8,282 nucleotides of DNA from an uncultured bacterium. GTDB lineage: Bacteria; Bacillota; Clostridia; Oscillospirales; Acutalibacteraceae. Of the stretch, positions 1 through 6,080 are shown in pieces. The DNA lies in assembly GCA_905215055.1 (NCBI GenBank), contig CAJMOH010000081.1, positions 1 through 8,282 of the forward strand. Reading direction: 5' to 3'. A program made the translations under genes and the position numbers. The stretch's first letter is position 1. Each line of letters begins with the position of its first letter. The notes beneath the pieces were generated by a model. It was given only the letters and a program-made list of their open reading frames with translations. It did not search any database and was not told the DNA's origin.

Positions 1-178
1 AGATCTCGTTGGGCAGAAGAAAAAATCCTCCCTGCCGTGGTTTTCTCTTGCAAGTTCGCCTCATATTTTTTCAGCCGGCCTCTTTCCCGTTTTTCATAAT
101 TCGTTTCGTGAAGCCTTTTCTTTGTTTAAGCGGCTCAACTTTTGCGTGGGGGTACCCCTTTCTTTTTTGGGTAAGCAA
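1..178. other. Non-coding left edge
   Basis: I see no gene here. The stretch is pyrimidine-rich on the plus strand. It contains a 10-bp self-complementary GGGGTACCCC near 148-157 but no credible start codon with a ribosome site. A short plus-strand reading frame exists, but it has no ribosome binding site and no recognisable protein, and it runs into the terminator of the minus-strand operon. Confidence 0.5.
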
Positions 179-202
179 AAGGCCGGGATTGCTCCCAGCC
201 TT
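177..202 (-). terminator. Rho-independent terminator of the left operon
   Basis: On the minus strand AAGGCTGGGA pairs with TCCCGGCCTT (ten pairs, one of them T-G) around a GCAA tetraloop. The hairpin is followed by a short T run, TTTT, with only two T beyond the stem. It lies just beyond the stop of the acidic-tail frame at 225, as expected for the end of the two-gene minus-strand operon. The T run is short, so efficiency may be moderate. Confidence 0.6.
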
Positions 203-224
203 CGTATAAAATCACATTTTCCTG

Positions 225-346
225 TCACTCGCCCCTAGGATCATCCAAAAACTCAAACTCCTCGAACTCGAACTCCTCGTCCTCCTGCAAATCCTGGATC
301 AACGCAGTCAAATCGAACGTTTCCGCTTGGATATCATAGGTTTTTT
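225..346 (-). other. Out-of-frame acidic C-terminal tail
   Basis: After the six-A run the -1 frame stays open for 38 codons to a TGA at 225-227. It encodes a tail with EDEEFEFEEFEF followed by LDDPRGE. The same frame is closed by a TGA at 351-353 just before the run, and I see no ribosome site of its own. It therefore makes sense only as the continuation of the gene starting at 766. The two frames overlap only between about 308 and 350, so the shift must lie there, and the homopolymer is the natural place. Confidence 0.6.
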
Positions 347-766
347 GGTCTCATCACATTTAAAATGGAAGATCGTCTGGGCCTGCTCTTCCGGCAACTG
401 GTCAAAAACGCCGTAAAGCACCTGGTCGATGAACCCCTTCGACACCAGCTTTGCCGCAGAAAGCTCCTTACCCGCATCTACCGGATGCTGGGCAAATCGG
501 TCTATCCACAACAGGAGCCGAACATATTCCGTGGGCAAAGACACCTTTGTGTTGAGGTCGCGATTTAAGTAGGGCTGCAAAACATGGAACGCCAGCTTCG
601 CTGCCCTTTGGAACTTGGAAAGCGAAAAACCATCGTCCCAAATGTCCCCCATCAATTCCTCCCAAAGATCTGCCACATCCTGTGGAGAATCCTCGTCAAA
701 CTCTGAGCGGCCATAAAAGCCAACGGCTTCTCCATTTTCATCGTACACAAACTTGTCGATACTCAT
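308..766 (-). CDS. Hypothetical protein, probably truncated by a frameshift
   Basis: I do not recognise this 152-residue protein. It is soluble, acidic in its first 45 residues (several DE-rich stretches) and probably helical through the middle (about 48-140). No signal peptide, membrane helix or catalytic motif is visible. The start at 766 is well supported by AAGGAGG about seven bases upstream, and that ribosome site sits in the 15-base gap after the stop of the upstream gene, so the two are almost certainly co-transcribed. The open frame ends in a short basic tail (KPMISKRKRSI) that looks out of frame. Shifting by one base at the six-A run (341-346) continues the protein to a stop at 225 and adds a long acidic tail, giving 180 residues. 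Either the gene is mutated, the run is miscounted, or slippage makes two products. Confidence 0.7.
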   Translation of the reverse strand: MSIDKFVYDENGEAVGFYGRSEFDEDSPQDVADLWEELMGDIWDDGFSLSKFQRAAKLAFHVLQPYLNRDLNTKVSLPTEYVRLLLWIDRFAQHPVDAGKELSAAKLVSKGFIDQVLYGVFDQLPEEQAQTIFHFKCDETKKPMISKRKRSI

Positions 767-781
767 GCTGTTTCCTCCTTT

Positions 782-1801
782 TTATGGGCTGTATCTTCCT
801 ATTGTTTCCTGTACATCCGGGCTTTCCAGTCCGGCAGCGCGGGCAGTATCAATATCCTTATTATCCTGTTCAAAGGATTCAATCAACTCCGTTCGCAAGC
901 TCCTGGCTTCCCACTCCTTAGCAAAGATGTGGTAGGCCATACACATCTGCCCCAAATCCAGATTTCCCTTCAGATAGCTGCTCACTGCCTGTAGCACCCA
1001 TTCGCTTTCCTTCAGTGGTTTCCGGTAATACTGTAGCTGCTGAGGAAGGACAAAACACCGTTCGATCATCCGGGGAGCGTCCTGGCGTTCCCCTCCAAAC
1101 TGATAGGCAGCCGCTCCCCTTTTGTTTTCCCCCTCAAACAGTTGAGGGCTCAAGCCGTTTGCCAACAGTTCTTCCTTGTTCCAACTTCCTATAAAATCCA
1201 GCACAGCGGGAGTGCCATCCCCTAGGTCCAAAATATCTCCTCGATGGAACGGTGTGGGCAACGGCAACCAGTGCAACTGCAGGGGATGCGTACGATAACT
1301 TAAATCAGGGACAATTTCTGTCACTTGTTTCTCAGTATTCACGCAGAAAAAAAGGACCCCGTTATGGCTCTGCTTTCCGCTCCAAGTTTTTGTCAGCCGC
1401 AAAGTGCCCTTCCCTTCAAATTCCTTCCAGTTTTTTTCTAAAAATTCCGACAGTGCTATCCCTTTACCTTTTTTATGGAGCCCATCCATTATAACGCTAT
1501 ATATCCCTGTTTCATCTTTCCGGCAAACAACCTCCAACAATTCCCTCTGCTGTCCGATAAACTCCCGAACGGACTTGTGAAAGCTCGCTGTTTCGACCTT
1601 TCCGCCAGCGTCAGACTCTATCGAAAAAGGACAGTCCGGCATAACGTTAAGCAGTTCTTCCCACGCCGCGATCTTCTCCTCCAGGGCCCTTTGCTCGTTC
1701 TCCCTAATCACATAGAACGCTTCCGGCAAGGTGAATTCGTAGTGGATTCCCTCCAAATACTCCCGCACATCCGGGCTTTCCAGCCATTCATACACATTCA
1801 T
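782..1801 (-). CDS. Hypothetical protein, first gene of the left operon
   Basis: I do not recognise this 339-residue protein and assign no function. The start MNVYEWLESPDV is chosen because GGAGAGGAG lies nine bases upstream (1811-1819). The reading frame runs further upstream to 1960, but that part crosses the promoters and has no ribosome site. The sequence is soluble and charged, with a likely coiled or helical stretch at about residues 28-50 (ENEQRALEEKIAAWEE). The central part (about 150-250) has alternating hydrophobic pattern suggesting beta structure, and the C-terminal part is again helical. The hexapeptide LESPDV occurs near both ends, at about residues 7-12 and again near 325. The downstream gene follows after 15 bases and is surely in the same operon. 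The divergent neighbour is an Mrr-like nuclease, so a role in the same accessory system is possible but unproven. Confidence 0.75.
   Translation of the reverse strand: MNVYEWLESPDVREYLEGIHYEFTLPEAFYVIRENEQRALEEKIAAWEELLNVMPDCPFSIESDAGGKVETASFHKSVREFIGQQRELLEVVCRKDETGIYSVIMDGLHKKGKGIALSEFLEKNWKEFEGKGTLRLTKTWSGKQSHNGVLFFCVNTEKQVTEIVPDLSYRTHPLQLHWLPLPTPFHRGDILDLGDGTPAVLDFIGSWNKEELLANGLSPQLFEGENKRGAAAYQFGGERQDAPRMIERCFVLPQQLQYYRKPLKESEWVLQAVSSYLKGNLDLGQMCMAYHIFAKEWEARSLRTELIESFEQDNKDIDTARAAGLESPDVQETIGRYSP
813..829 (-). repeat. 17-bp direct repeat, copy at the 3' end of the gene
   Basis: ACATCCGGGCTTTCCAG (plus-strand reading) is identical to 1767-1783. It encodes LESPDV near the C-terminus of the minus-strand protein. 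Confidence 0.7.
1767..1783 (-). repeat. 17-bp direct repeat, copy at the 5' end of the gene
   Basis: This is the mate of the copy at 813-829, in the same orientation. It encodes LESPDV at about residues 7-12 of the same protein. Confidence 0.7.
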
Positions 1802-1802
1802 T

Positions 1803-1831
1803 TTGACACGCTCCTCTCCAGATGTTATGAT
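1803..1831 (+). promoter_or_regulatory. Promoter of the Mrr-like nuclease gene
   Basis: A perfect TTGACA (1803-1808) is followed after 17 bases by TATGAT (1826-1831), five of six to the sigma-A -10 consensus. Transcription would begin near 1838 and leave a leader of about 175 bases before the nuclease start at 2013. The promoter lies across the ribosome site of the divergent gene, so the two transcription units interfere or are co-regulated here. Confidence 0.6.
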
Positions 1832-1877
1832 AAGGATATCATCTTTCGTGTCCAATTTTTTTCTCACTGGCTCTGGT

Positions 1878-1883
1878 ATTATA
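1878..1883 (-). promoter_or_regulatory. Candidate -10 box for the left operon
   Basis: A perfect TATAAT on the minus strand would start transcription near 1871, about 70 bases before the start codon at 1801. No good -35 hexamer sits 16-18 bases upstream, so it would need an activator or a weak upstream element. A second minus-strand candidate, TGGACA with TATCAT at 1827-1832 and a 16-base spacer, would give a very short leader. Confidence 0.35.
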
Positions 1884-2012
1884 GTAACACATGGCCACAA
1901 TGCTCCGCAACTGGTGGAGAGGCGCCGGGTGGAGAACATTTTTGCACGTTCACCTACCAAGAACGCCGGGAACTGCCAACCGGCAGGGACGATGGCAAAA
2001 GGAGGAGTCTTT

Positions 2013-3047
2013 ATGGCAAACAGCTACTGGCTGCACCGCATCTCCCACGAGGGGGAGGCGGCTTACGCGCTTTTGGACGAGGGGTATCTCACCATTGGCT
2101 GGAGCGACAAGTCAGATACCGGCGTGCTGGAACACCTGGATGACGACCAGTTTGAACAGATTATGGCGGACTATGGGAGAGGCAAGTGGGCCCTGCGGTA
2201 TTTTGGCAAGATGGAGCCTGGCGACCTGGTGGTAGTCCCTCAATTTGGAAAACAGTTCAGCATAGTGCGGGTGGTGGAAAAGGCCCGGCCCCTTCTCGCC
2301 CGTGAATTCCCCGGAAAAGCTTTCGGGCCCGGCGGCCGCTGGGCCGTGACGGAGGCCGGACTGGTGGACACGGCCGCAGGCCGGAGGGTAGATTTGGGTT
2401 TTGCCTGCAAGGTGGAGCTTCTGCAATCCCTGGAGCGAGGCGCCGCGGACACCCCCCTGCGCTCCCGGATGAAAATCCGGCAAACCACGGCCAGCCTCCA
2501 GGACGAGGCCATCGTCCAAAACATCGAATCCCTGCTCTCCCACCCGGAGGGGAGAAACTTTGCCCAGGCCCTGCAGGATTCCCTGAAGGAAAGCCTGCGG
2601 GAGACCATCGACAAAAAGCTGGACGACAGACAGTTTGAGTATCTGGTGAAATGGTACATGGAGAAGCTGGGCGCCCAGGCGGAGATACCTTCAAAAAACA
2701 GCAGCGAAAAGCCAGACGGCGCGGACGCCGACGTGATTGCCACGTTTGACAAATTAAATGTGGCCCTCTACATTCAGGTGAAAAAACACGATATCGGCAC
2801 CCTTTCCGATGAGGAAGCCGTTGACCAAGTGCTCCGCTACACTCTGGAGATCGAAAACAACGATGAGAATGTCACCTATATCCCCTGGGCCATCACCTTC
2901 GCGGACGACTTTTCCGAGGCGGCCAAAAAGAAGGCCCAGCAAGCCTTTGAGGACCATCACATAGCCCTGCGCCTCATCTCACGGGAGGAATTTTTGCAAA
3001 TGCTGCTGGATGTGGGCATCCAGGACATCGGCACATTCCTGGAGTAA
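2013..3047 (+). CDS. Mrr-like (PD-(D/E)XK) restriction endonuclease
   Basis: This is a 344-residue cytoplasmic protein, most likely a type IV-style or stand-alone restriction nuclease that cuts foreign or modified DNA. The C-terminal domain (about 205-335) carries the Mrr-type core. FEYLVKWYMEKLG (208-220) is the leading helix. D240 in GADADV, followed by Q255 and K257 in YIQVKK, matches the D...QxK catalytic signature. The helix DEEAVDQVLRY (266-276) fits the next conserved element. The N-terminal part (about 5-130, YWLHRISHEGEA to the GDLVVV strand) resembles the substrate-sensing domains found in front of some Mrr nucleases. A helical linker joins the two. The start at 2013 is set by AGGAGGAG (2000-2007) five bases upstream. 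An in-frame ATG at 1992 has a poorer site. No methyltransferase or partner subunit is visible nearby. The family call is firm for the C-terminal fold; the target is unknown. Confidence 0.8.
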   Translation: MANSYWLHRISHEGEAAYALLDEGYLTIGWSDKSDTGVLEHLDDDQFEQIMADYGRGKWALRYFGKMEPGDLVVVPQFGKQFSIVRVVEKARPLLAREFPGKAFGPGGRWAVTEAGLVDTAAGRRVDLGFACKVELLQSLERGAADTPLRSRMKIRQTTASLQDEAIVQNIESLLSHPEGRNFAQALQDSLKESLRETIDKKLDDRQFEYLVKWYMEKLGAQAEIPSKNSSEKPDGADADVIATFDKLNVALYIQVKKHDIGTLSDEEAVDQVLRYTLEIENNDENVTYIPWAITFADDFSEAAKKKAQQAFEDHHIALRLISREEFLQMLLDVGIQDIGTFLE

Positions 3048-3086
3048 CCCCTCCCCTTCCGCGCTCTCAAAAGCCCCTGCTCGTAC

Positions 3087-3131
3087 AAAAAAGCGGCGTC
3101 CTGTGCCCTCAAGGGGAACGGGACGCCGCTT
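3087..3131 (-). terminator. Strong terminator between convergent genes
   Basis: AAGCGGCGTCC (3091-3101) pairs perfectly with GGACGCCGCTT (3121-3131), an 11-bp stem. The loop holds a small nested hairpin (CCCT/AGGG). On the minus strand the stem is followed by six T, so it ends the regulator transcript. On the plus strand the tail is only TTCTGTT, so it may also stop nuclease transcription, less well. Confidence 0.8.
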
Positions 3132-3186
3132 CTGTTATGCTATGTCTATGGGCCTGTGTCGCCTCGGCCCGGTATCTGGATAAAAA

Positions 3187-4242
3187 CTACTCCCCGTACT
3201 TCTCCCCCGCCGCCCGAATGTCCCCCCGCACCTGCTTTACCAGAGATTCCGGCGACAGGAGCTTGGCGTGGAGGGCGTATTGCAGCGTCCAGCGGCGCAT
3301 GGCGGCGTAGTTCACCCGCACCCGGACGCTGACTTCCTCCTCGGTCTCGTCATAGAAGGTGACGCCGCCCCCGAACCAGTCGATGATGTCGTTGAGCAGG
3401 TACTTTTTCGCCCGGAAGGTCACCACGCCGCTCTCCCCCGGGAATAGGTAGACGTGCTCCGCCATGTGACGGGGCAGGTCGAAGCCGTGCTCCAGGCCTT
3501 TCACCTGTTCCATGGGTTTGGCAGGGGTGGGCAGCAGCTTACTGTTTGTGATCCGATCCAGCCGGTAGTGGGCCACATTGTCGTACTTGTCGTAGTTACA
3601 GATGAGGTAATACCGCCCGTTGGCCGCGGCGATTTGGTAGGGGTTGACGATGTATTCCCGGATGTTCCCGGCGCTGTCCCGGCGGGGGTGGAGCTTCTTG
3701 TCGGTGCCGTAGCTGTTATAGGTGAAGGACACCTGCCGCCCCTTGCTGATGGCCTCATCCAGCACCTCGATGGTGTAAAACAGCTGCTGGCTGTGGAGGG
3801 ACAGATCCGGCATGGTACGGATATGTCCCACCCTGGCCCGGAAATACCGGTTGGACAGGCCCTCCAGCTTGCCGATGAGCTCCTTGCACTGGCTGTAGGG
3901 GATGTGCTTGGAGAACAGAAGGCTGTCGATGAGCAGCCGCAGTTCGCTATCCGCAAAATTCCGGACCAGGTAAAAATCCGAGAGGAAGCAGCTCTCCTCC
4001 AGCTGGCCTGTTACCTTGTTTGGCACCAAGCGCACCGACTCGCTGTACTCGATCTCGAACCCCAGGTCTATCAGGTCCATCAGATTCCGCTTGATAGACT
4101 TCCGGTCCACCACCATATCGTATTCGTTCTTTAAGATTTCCCCGATCTCCTTCTGGCTGAGACGGTGGTCCTCGTCCGTATATTTTTTCAGAATGTCCAG
4201 AATGTGCATAATCAGCATCTTTTTGGGTTGGGCGGCTGCCAT
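3187..4242 (-). CDS. WYL-domain transcriptional regulator
   Basis: This 351-residue protein is a DNA-binding regulator of the HTH-WYL family. Members sense ligands, often nucleic acids or nucleotides, and many regulate defence or DNA-damage genes. Residues about 8-65 form the winged helix (LSQKEIGEILKNEYDMVVDRKSIKR region, cited in part). A helical linker runs to about 150. The WYL domain lies at about 155-235, with GRYYL (209-213) in place of the WYL triplet and the conserved YRLDRI (226-231). A WCX-like C-terminal domain occupies about 255-345. The start at 4242 is preferred because GAGGTG (4249-4254) lies six bases upstream; the in-frame ATG at 4248 and GTG at 4251 touch or overlap that site. 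The gene is divergent from the AAA+ protease with 121 bases between the starts, which suggests that it controls that gene and itself. Confidence 0.85.
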   Translation of the reverse strand: MAAAQPKKMLIMHILDILKKYTDEDHRLSQKEIGEILKNEYDMVVDRKSIKRNLMDLIDLGFEIEYSESVRLVPNKVTGQLEESCFLSDFYLVRNFADSELRLLIDSLLFSKHIPYSQCKELIGKLEGLSNRYFRARVGHIRTMPDLSLHSQQLFYTIEVLDEAISKGRQVSFTYNSYGTDKKLHPRRDSAGNIREYIVNPYQIAAANGRYYLICNYDKYDNVAHYRLDRITNSKLLPTPAKPMEQVKGLEHGFDLPRHMAEHVYLFPGESGVVTFRAKKYLLNDIIDWFGGGVTFYDETEEEVSVRVRVNYAAMRRWTLQYALHAKLLSPESLVKQVRGDIRAAGEKYGE

Positions 4243-4262
4243 GTGCATCACCTCATGATTCT

Positions 4263-4291
4263 ATTGTAATCCCATCGACTGTATTCTACAA
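4263..4291 (-). promoter_or_regulatory. Candidate promoter of the WYL regulator
   Basis: On the minus strand TTGTAG (4286-4291) and TACAAT (4263-4268) are spaced by 17 bases. The -10 box is five of six to consensus; the -35 keeps only TTG. The start would fall near 4256, a very short leader beginning at the ribosome site. TTGTA and TACAA at the two ends also form a short inverted repeat that could be part of an operator. Confidence 0.35.
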
Positions 4292-4327
4292 GAGGCCATG
4301 GGAGAAAAAATGGACATGGACCGTGGT

Positions 4328-4356
4328 ATCCTTTCGTCACAACAACACGAAAGGAT
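4328..4356 (+). promoter_or_regulatory. Perfect inverted repeat over the protease ribosome site
   Basis: ATCCTTTCGT (4328-4337) and ACGAAAGGAT (4347-4356) are exact reverse complements separated by nine bases, CACAACAAC. The right arm contains the AAGGA ribosome site of the gene starting at 4364. In RNA the hairpin would hide that site; in DNA the palindrome could be the operator of the WYL regulator. Ten perfect pairs in an intergenic region of this size are unlikely to be chance. Which role applies cannot be told from sequence. Confidence 0.65.
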
Positions 4357-4363
4357 GGTTTTT

Positions 4364-5668
4364 ATGAAGGCATTTGACAAAATCATCGGGTATGCGTCCC
4401 TCAAGCAAGAGCTCATGCAAATCAGCGACACGCTGAAAAACCGGCAATTCTACGACAAGCTGGGCGTCTCCGCCCCCAGGGGGCTGCTGCTCTATGGGGA
4501 GCCGGGAGTGGGCAAGTCCTTGATGGCCGGCGCCGTCATAGAGGAAAGCGGGCGGCCGGTGTTCCGCTGCCGGAAGGACGAGCCCAACGGCGACTTTGTC
4601 AAGAAGATCAAGGCCACCTTTGAGAAGGCCGCGGAGAATGCTCCCTCCATCGTGTTCCTGGACGACATGGACAAGTTCGCCAACGGGGACGAAAGCCACC
4701 CCGACGCGGAGGAGTACGTCACGGTGCAGTCCTGCATCGATGAGACAAAAGGCAAGGAGGTGTTTGTTTTGGCCACCGCCAACGACACCGACTGTCTCCC
4801 CGATTCCCTGCAGCGGGCGGGCCGGTTTGACCGCACCATTGAGGTGGGGCTCCCCATGGGGGAGGACGCCATCGAAATCGTCGCCTACTACCTGAAGTCC
4901 AAGCGCTTTGTGGAGGGGATTGACCCCGTTGTCATTGCGAAAATCATGATCGGGCACTCCTGCGCAGACCTGGAGACCGTCCTCAACGAGGCAGGGTTGT
5001 ACGCCGGGTACCAGCGGGCGGAGCACATCACCATGGAGCACGTTTTGAAAGCCTGCTTGCACACGGTGTTCGACAGAACAAGCGCGGGAGACGAGCAGGA
5101 CGATTTCTGCAGCCATCTCTCCGACCCCCATCACATCGCCTCTCATATGATCTATCACGAGGCAGGCCACGCCGTAGTCTCCGAGGTACTCTGCCCAGGA
5201 AGCGTGACCCTGGTTTTCGCCGGCAATCTCCGGCAGGAAGAAGGCGGATTTACGCGCGACTATCGGGAACCTGGCAGTTCTCTCCTCGAATGGAGAAAAA
5301 AACGCATTATTACTTCTCTTGGAGGGATGGCGGCTATGGAGCAGAAATTCGGCATCCCGGATGTTGGCTGTGGAGAGGATTTGAATTTCGCCTTTTACAA
5401 AGTGTGGGGTCTGATCTCCAGGACCTGTATCAACGGTTTTTCCTTCTACGCCCAGGGACAGAACGATTCTGAGCGTCTCAAAGCAGACGTGGATCAAGCA
5501 GTTGCCACCCAAGTGGAGCAATATTACCGCAAGGCTAAGGAGATCATCTCTGCCAACTGGGACTTTTTCGAAAAACTGGCTGCGGCCCTGGCGGAAAAGA
5601 AACTGCTGTCCGCTGTGGACATCCAGCAGATCCGGGAGGACTGCCGGATTGTATCTGTGGCAATTTGA
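4364..5668 (+). CDS. Soluble FtsH-like AAA+ zinc metalloprotease
   Basis: This 434-residue protein joins an AAA+ ATPase to an M41-type zinc peptidase, so it should unfold and degrade proteins using ATP. The Walker A box is GEPGVGKS (45-52) and the Walker B box IVFLDDMD (96-103). Sensor 1 is ATAN (137-140), and the second region of homology holds QRAGRFDR with putative arginine fingers R154 and R157. The peptidase has HEAGH (265-269, catalytic E266) and a likely third zinc ligand D339 in GEDLNFA, 70 residues on, close to the spacing in FtsH. FtsH is usually 600-650 residues; this lacks the two N-terminal membrane helices, so it is probably cytosolic. Walker B has D where FtsH has E, and the aromatic FVG pore loop is replaced by about PNG. 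The start at 4364 follows AGGA by eight bases; in-frame ATGs at 4298 and 4310 would add 22 or 18 residues spanning the inverted repeat. It is probably under the divergent WYL regulator. Confidence 0.85.
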   Translation: MKAFDKIIGYASLKQELMQISDTLKNRQFYDKLGVSAPRGLLLYGEPGVGKSLMAGAVIEESGRPVFRCRKDEPNGDFVKKIKATFEKAAENAPSIVFLDDMDKFANGDESHPDAEEYVTVQSCIDETKGKEVFVLATANDTDCLPDSLQRAGRFDRTIEVGLPMGEDAIEIVAYYLKSKRFVEGIDPVVIAKIMIGHSCADLETVLNEAGLYAGYQRAEHITMEHVLKACLHTVFDRTSAGDEQDDFCSHLSDPHHIASHMIYHEAGHAVVSEVLCPGSVTLVFAGNLRQEEGGFTRDYREPGSSLLEWRKKRIITSLGGMAAMEQKFGIPDVGCGEDLNFAFYKVWGLISRTCINGFSFYAQGQNDSERLKADVDQAVATQVEQYYRKAKEIISANWDFFEKLAAALAEKKLLSAVDIQQIREDCRIVSVAI

Positions 5669-5789
5669 CTGCTACTGCGACCGCAAAATTTCCCCACAGC
5701 ACCAAACCAGCACCACCCGGTTTCGGACTTGTGTGAGAAAACGGGCACCACCGGGCCTCCCCCGCTTCCGGCTGCGTTCCTCCCATCCA
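5669..5789. other. Non-coding element end next to the tRNA half
   Basis: I see no gene or terminator here. CAGCACCA occurs twice (5697-5704 and 5708-5715), and a related GGCACCA follows at 5744-5750. Short repeats of this kind near an attachment core can be integrase arm sites, but this is only a possibility. The 5' half of a tRNA-Trp is not present. Confidence 0.35.
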
Positions 5790-5834
5790 CTCCAAAACCG
5801 CGTGCCGAGGGTTCAAGTCCTTCTGCCCCTGCCA
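5790..5834 (+). other. Attachment site: 3' half of a tRNA-Trp gene
   Basis: The 45 bases read as the 3' half of tRNA-Trp: anticodon loop CTCCAAA with anticodon CCA (5792-5794), anticodon-stem strand ACCGC and a variable loop. The T stem GAGGG/CCTTC (one G-T pair) encloses TTCAAGT. The acceptor strand is TGCCCCT, with discriminator G and an encoded CCA (5832-5834). The acceptor strand, discriminator and loop match bacterial tRNA-Trp. The bases before it cannot form the other half of the anticodon stem or the acceptor stem, so this is a fragment and not a working tRNA. Such halves are left at the far end of elements that integrate into tRNA genes. Its direction places the intact tRNA and the element to the left. 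Confidence 0.8.
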
Positions 5835-5835
5835 A

Positions 5836-5876
5836 AAAACCGTCGAAAACACTGGGTTTTCGCCGGTTTTCTTTTT
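5836..5876 (+). terminator. Terminator just after the tRNA half
   Basis: AAAACCGTCGAAAAC (5836-5850) pairs with GTTTTCGCCGGTTTT (5856-5870), 14 of 15 bases, around a five-base loop, followed by CTTTTT. A terminator directly after the CCA end is typical of tRNA genes, so this may be the original downstream flank of the tRNA. It would also stop transcripts coming from the protease gene. Confidence 0.8.
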
Positions 5877-5966
5877 GCATGTGTTGCATGGATTTTGGGT
5901 TCATTTTGGTTCGGTTTTCTGGTTTCCACACCTGTCCACACCGGCTGCACCTCTCTCCAGCACCCG

Positions 5967-6020
5967 AAACGCACCCGGTTTTGCCCTTTTTGGGCTTTTC
6001 CGGGTGCGTTTTTCTCTTTT
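5967..6020 (+). terminator. Second plus-strand terminator
   Basis: AAACGCACCCGG (5967-5978) and CCGGGTGCGTTT (6000-6011) form a perfect 12-bp stem. The loop contains GCCC/GGGC, giving a stacked inner hairpin. A T-rich tail (TTTTTCTCTTTTT, overlapping the stem end) follows on the plus strand, whereas the minus-strand side has no useful T run. No gene lies just upstream except the truncated tRNA. Confidence 0.75.
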
Positions 6021-6080
6021 TCGCTGTTTTTTGGGCGCAAAATTTTCGGGCTGCTTTTTGTGCATCCTGCCATATAGTGG

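Noticed and set aside
148..157. GGGGTACCCC palindrome followed by a T-rich stretch as a plus-strand terminator
   Set aside because: A palindrome with no loop cannot form a useful RNA hairpin at that length, and no plus-strand gene precedes it.
1802..1960. N-terminal extension of the 339-residue protein to position 1960
   Set aside because: The extension crosses both promoters and has no ribosome site, while the ATG at 1801 has a good one.
1475..2143. Plus-strand open frame of 222 codons
   Set aside because: It runs antisense through the start of the 339-residue gene and out of frame into the nuclease gene, and it has no ribosome site.
3454..4134. Plus-strand open frame of 226 codons
   Set aside because: It lies antisense within the WYL regulator gene and has no ribosome site or family resemblance.
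4337..5521. Long minus-strand open frame of 394 codons
   Set aside because: It is the shadow of the FtsH-like gene on the other strand. The plus-strand frame carries all AAA+ and zinc protease motifs, and the minus-strand translation has no recognisable domain.
5750..5834. A complete tRNA-Trp gene
   Set aside because: The bases before the anticodon loop do not pair with the anticodon or acceptor 3' strands, and no D arm is present.
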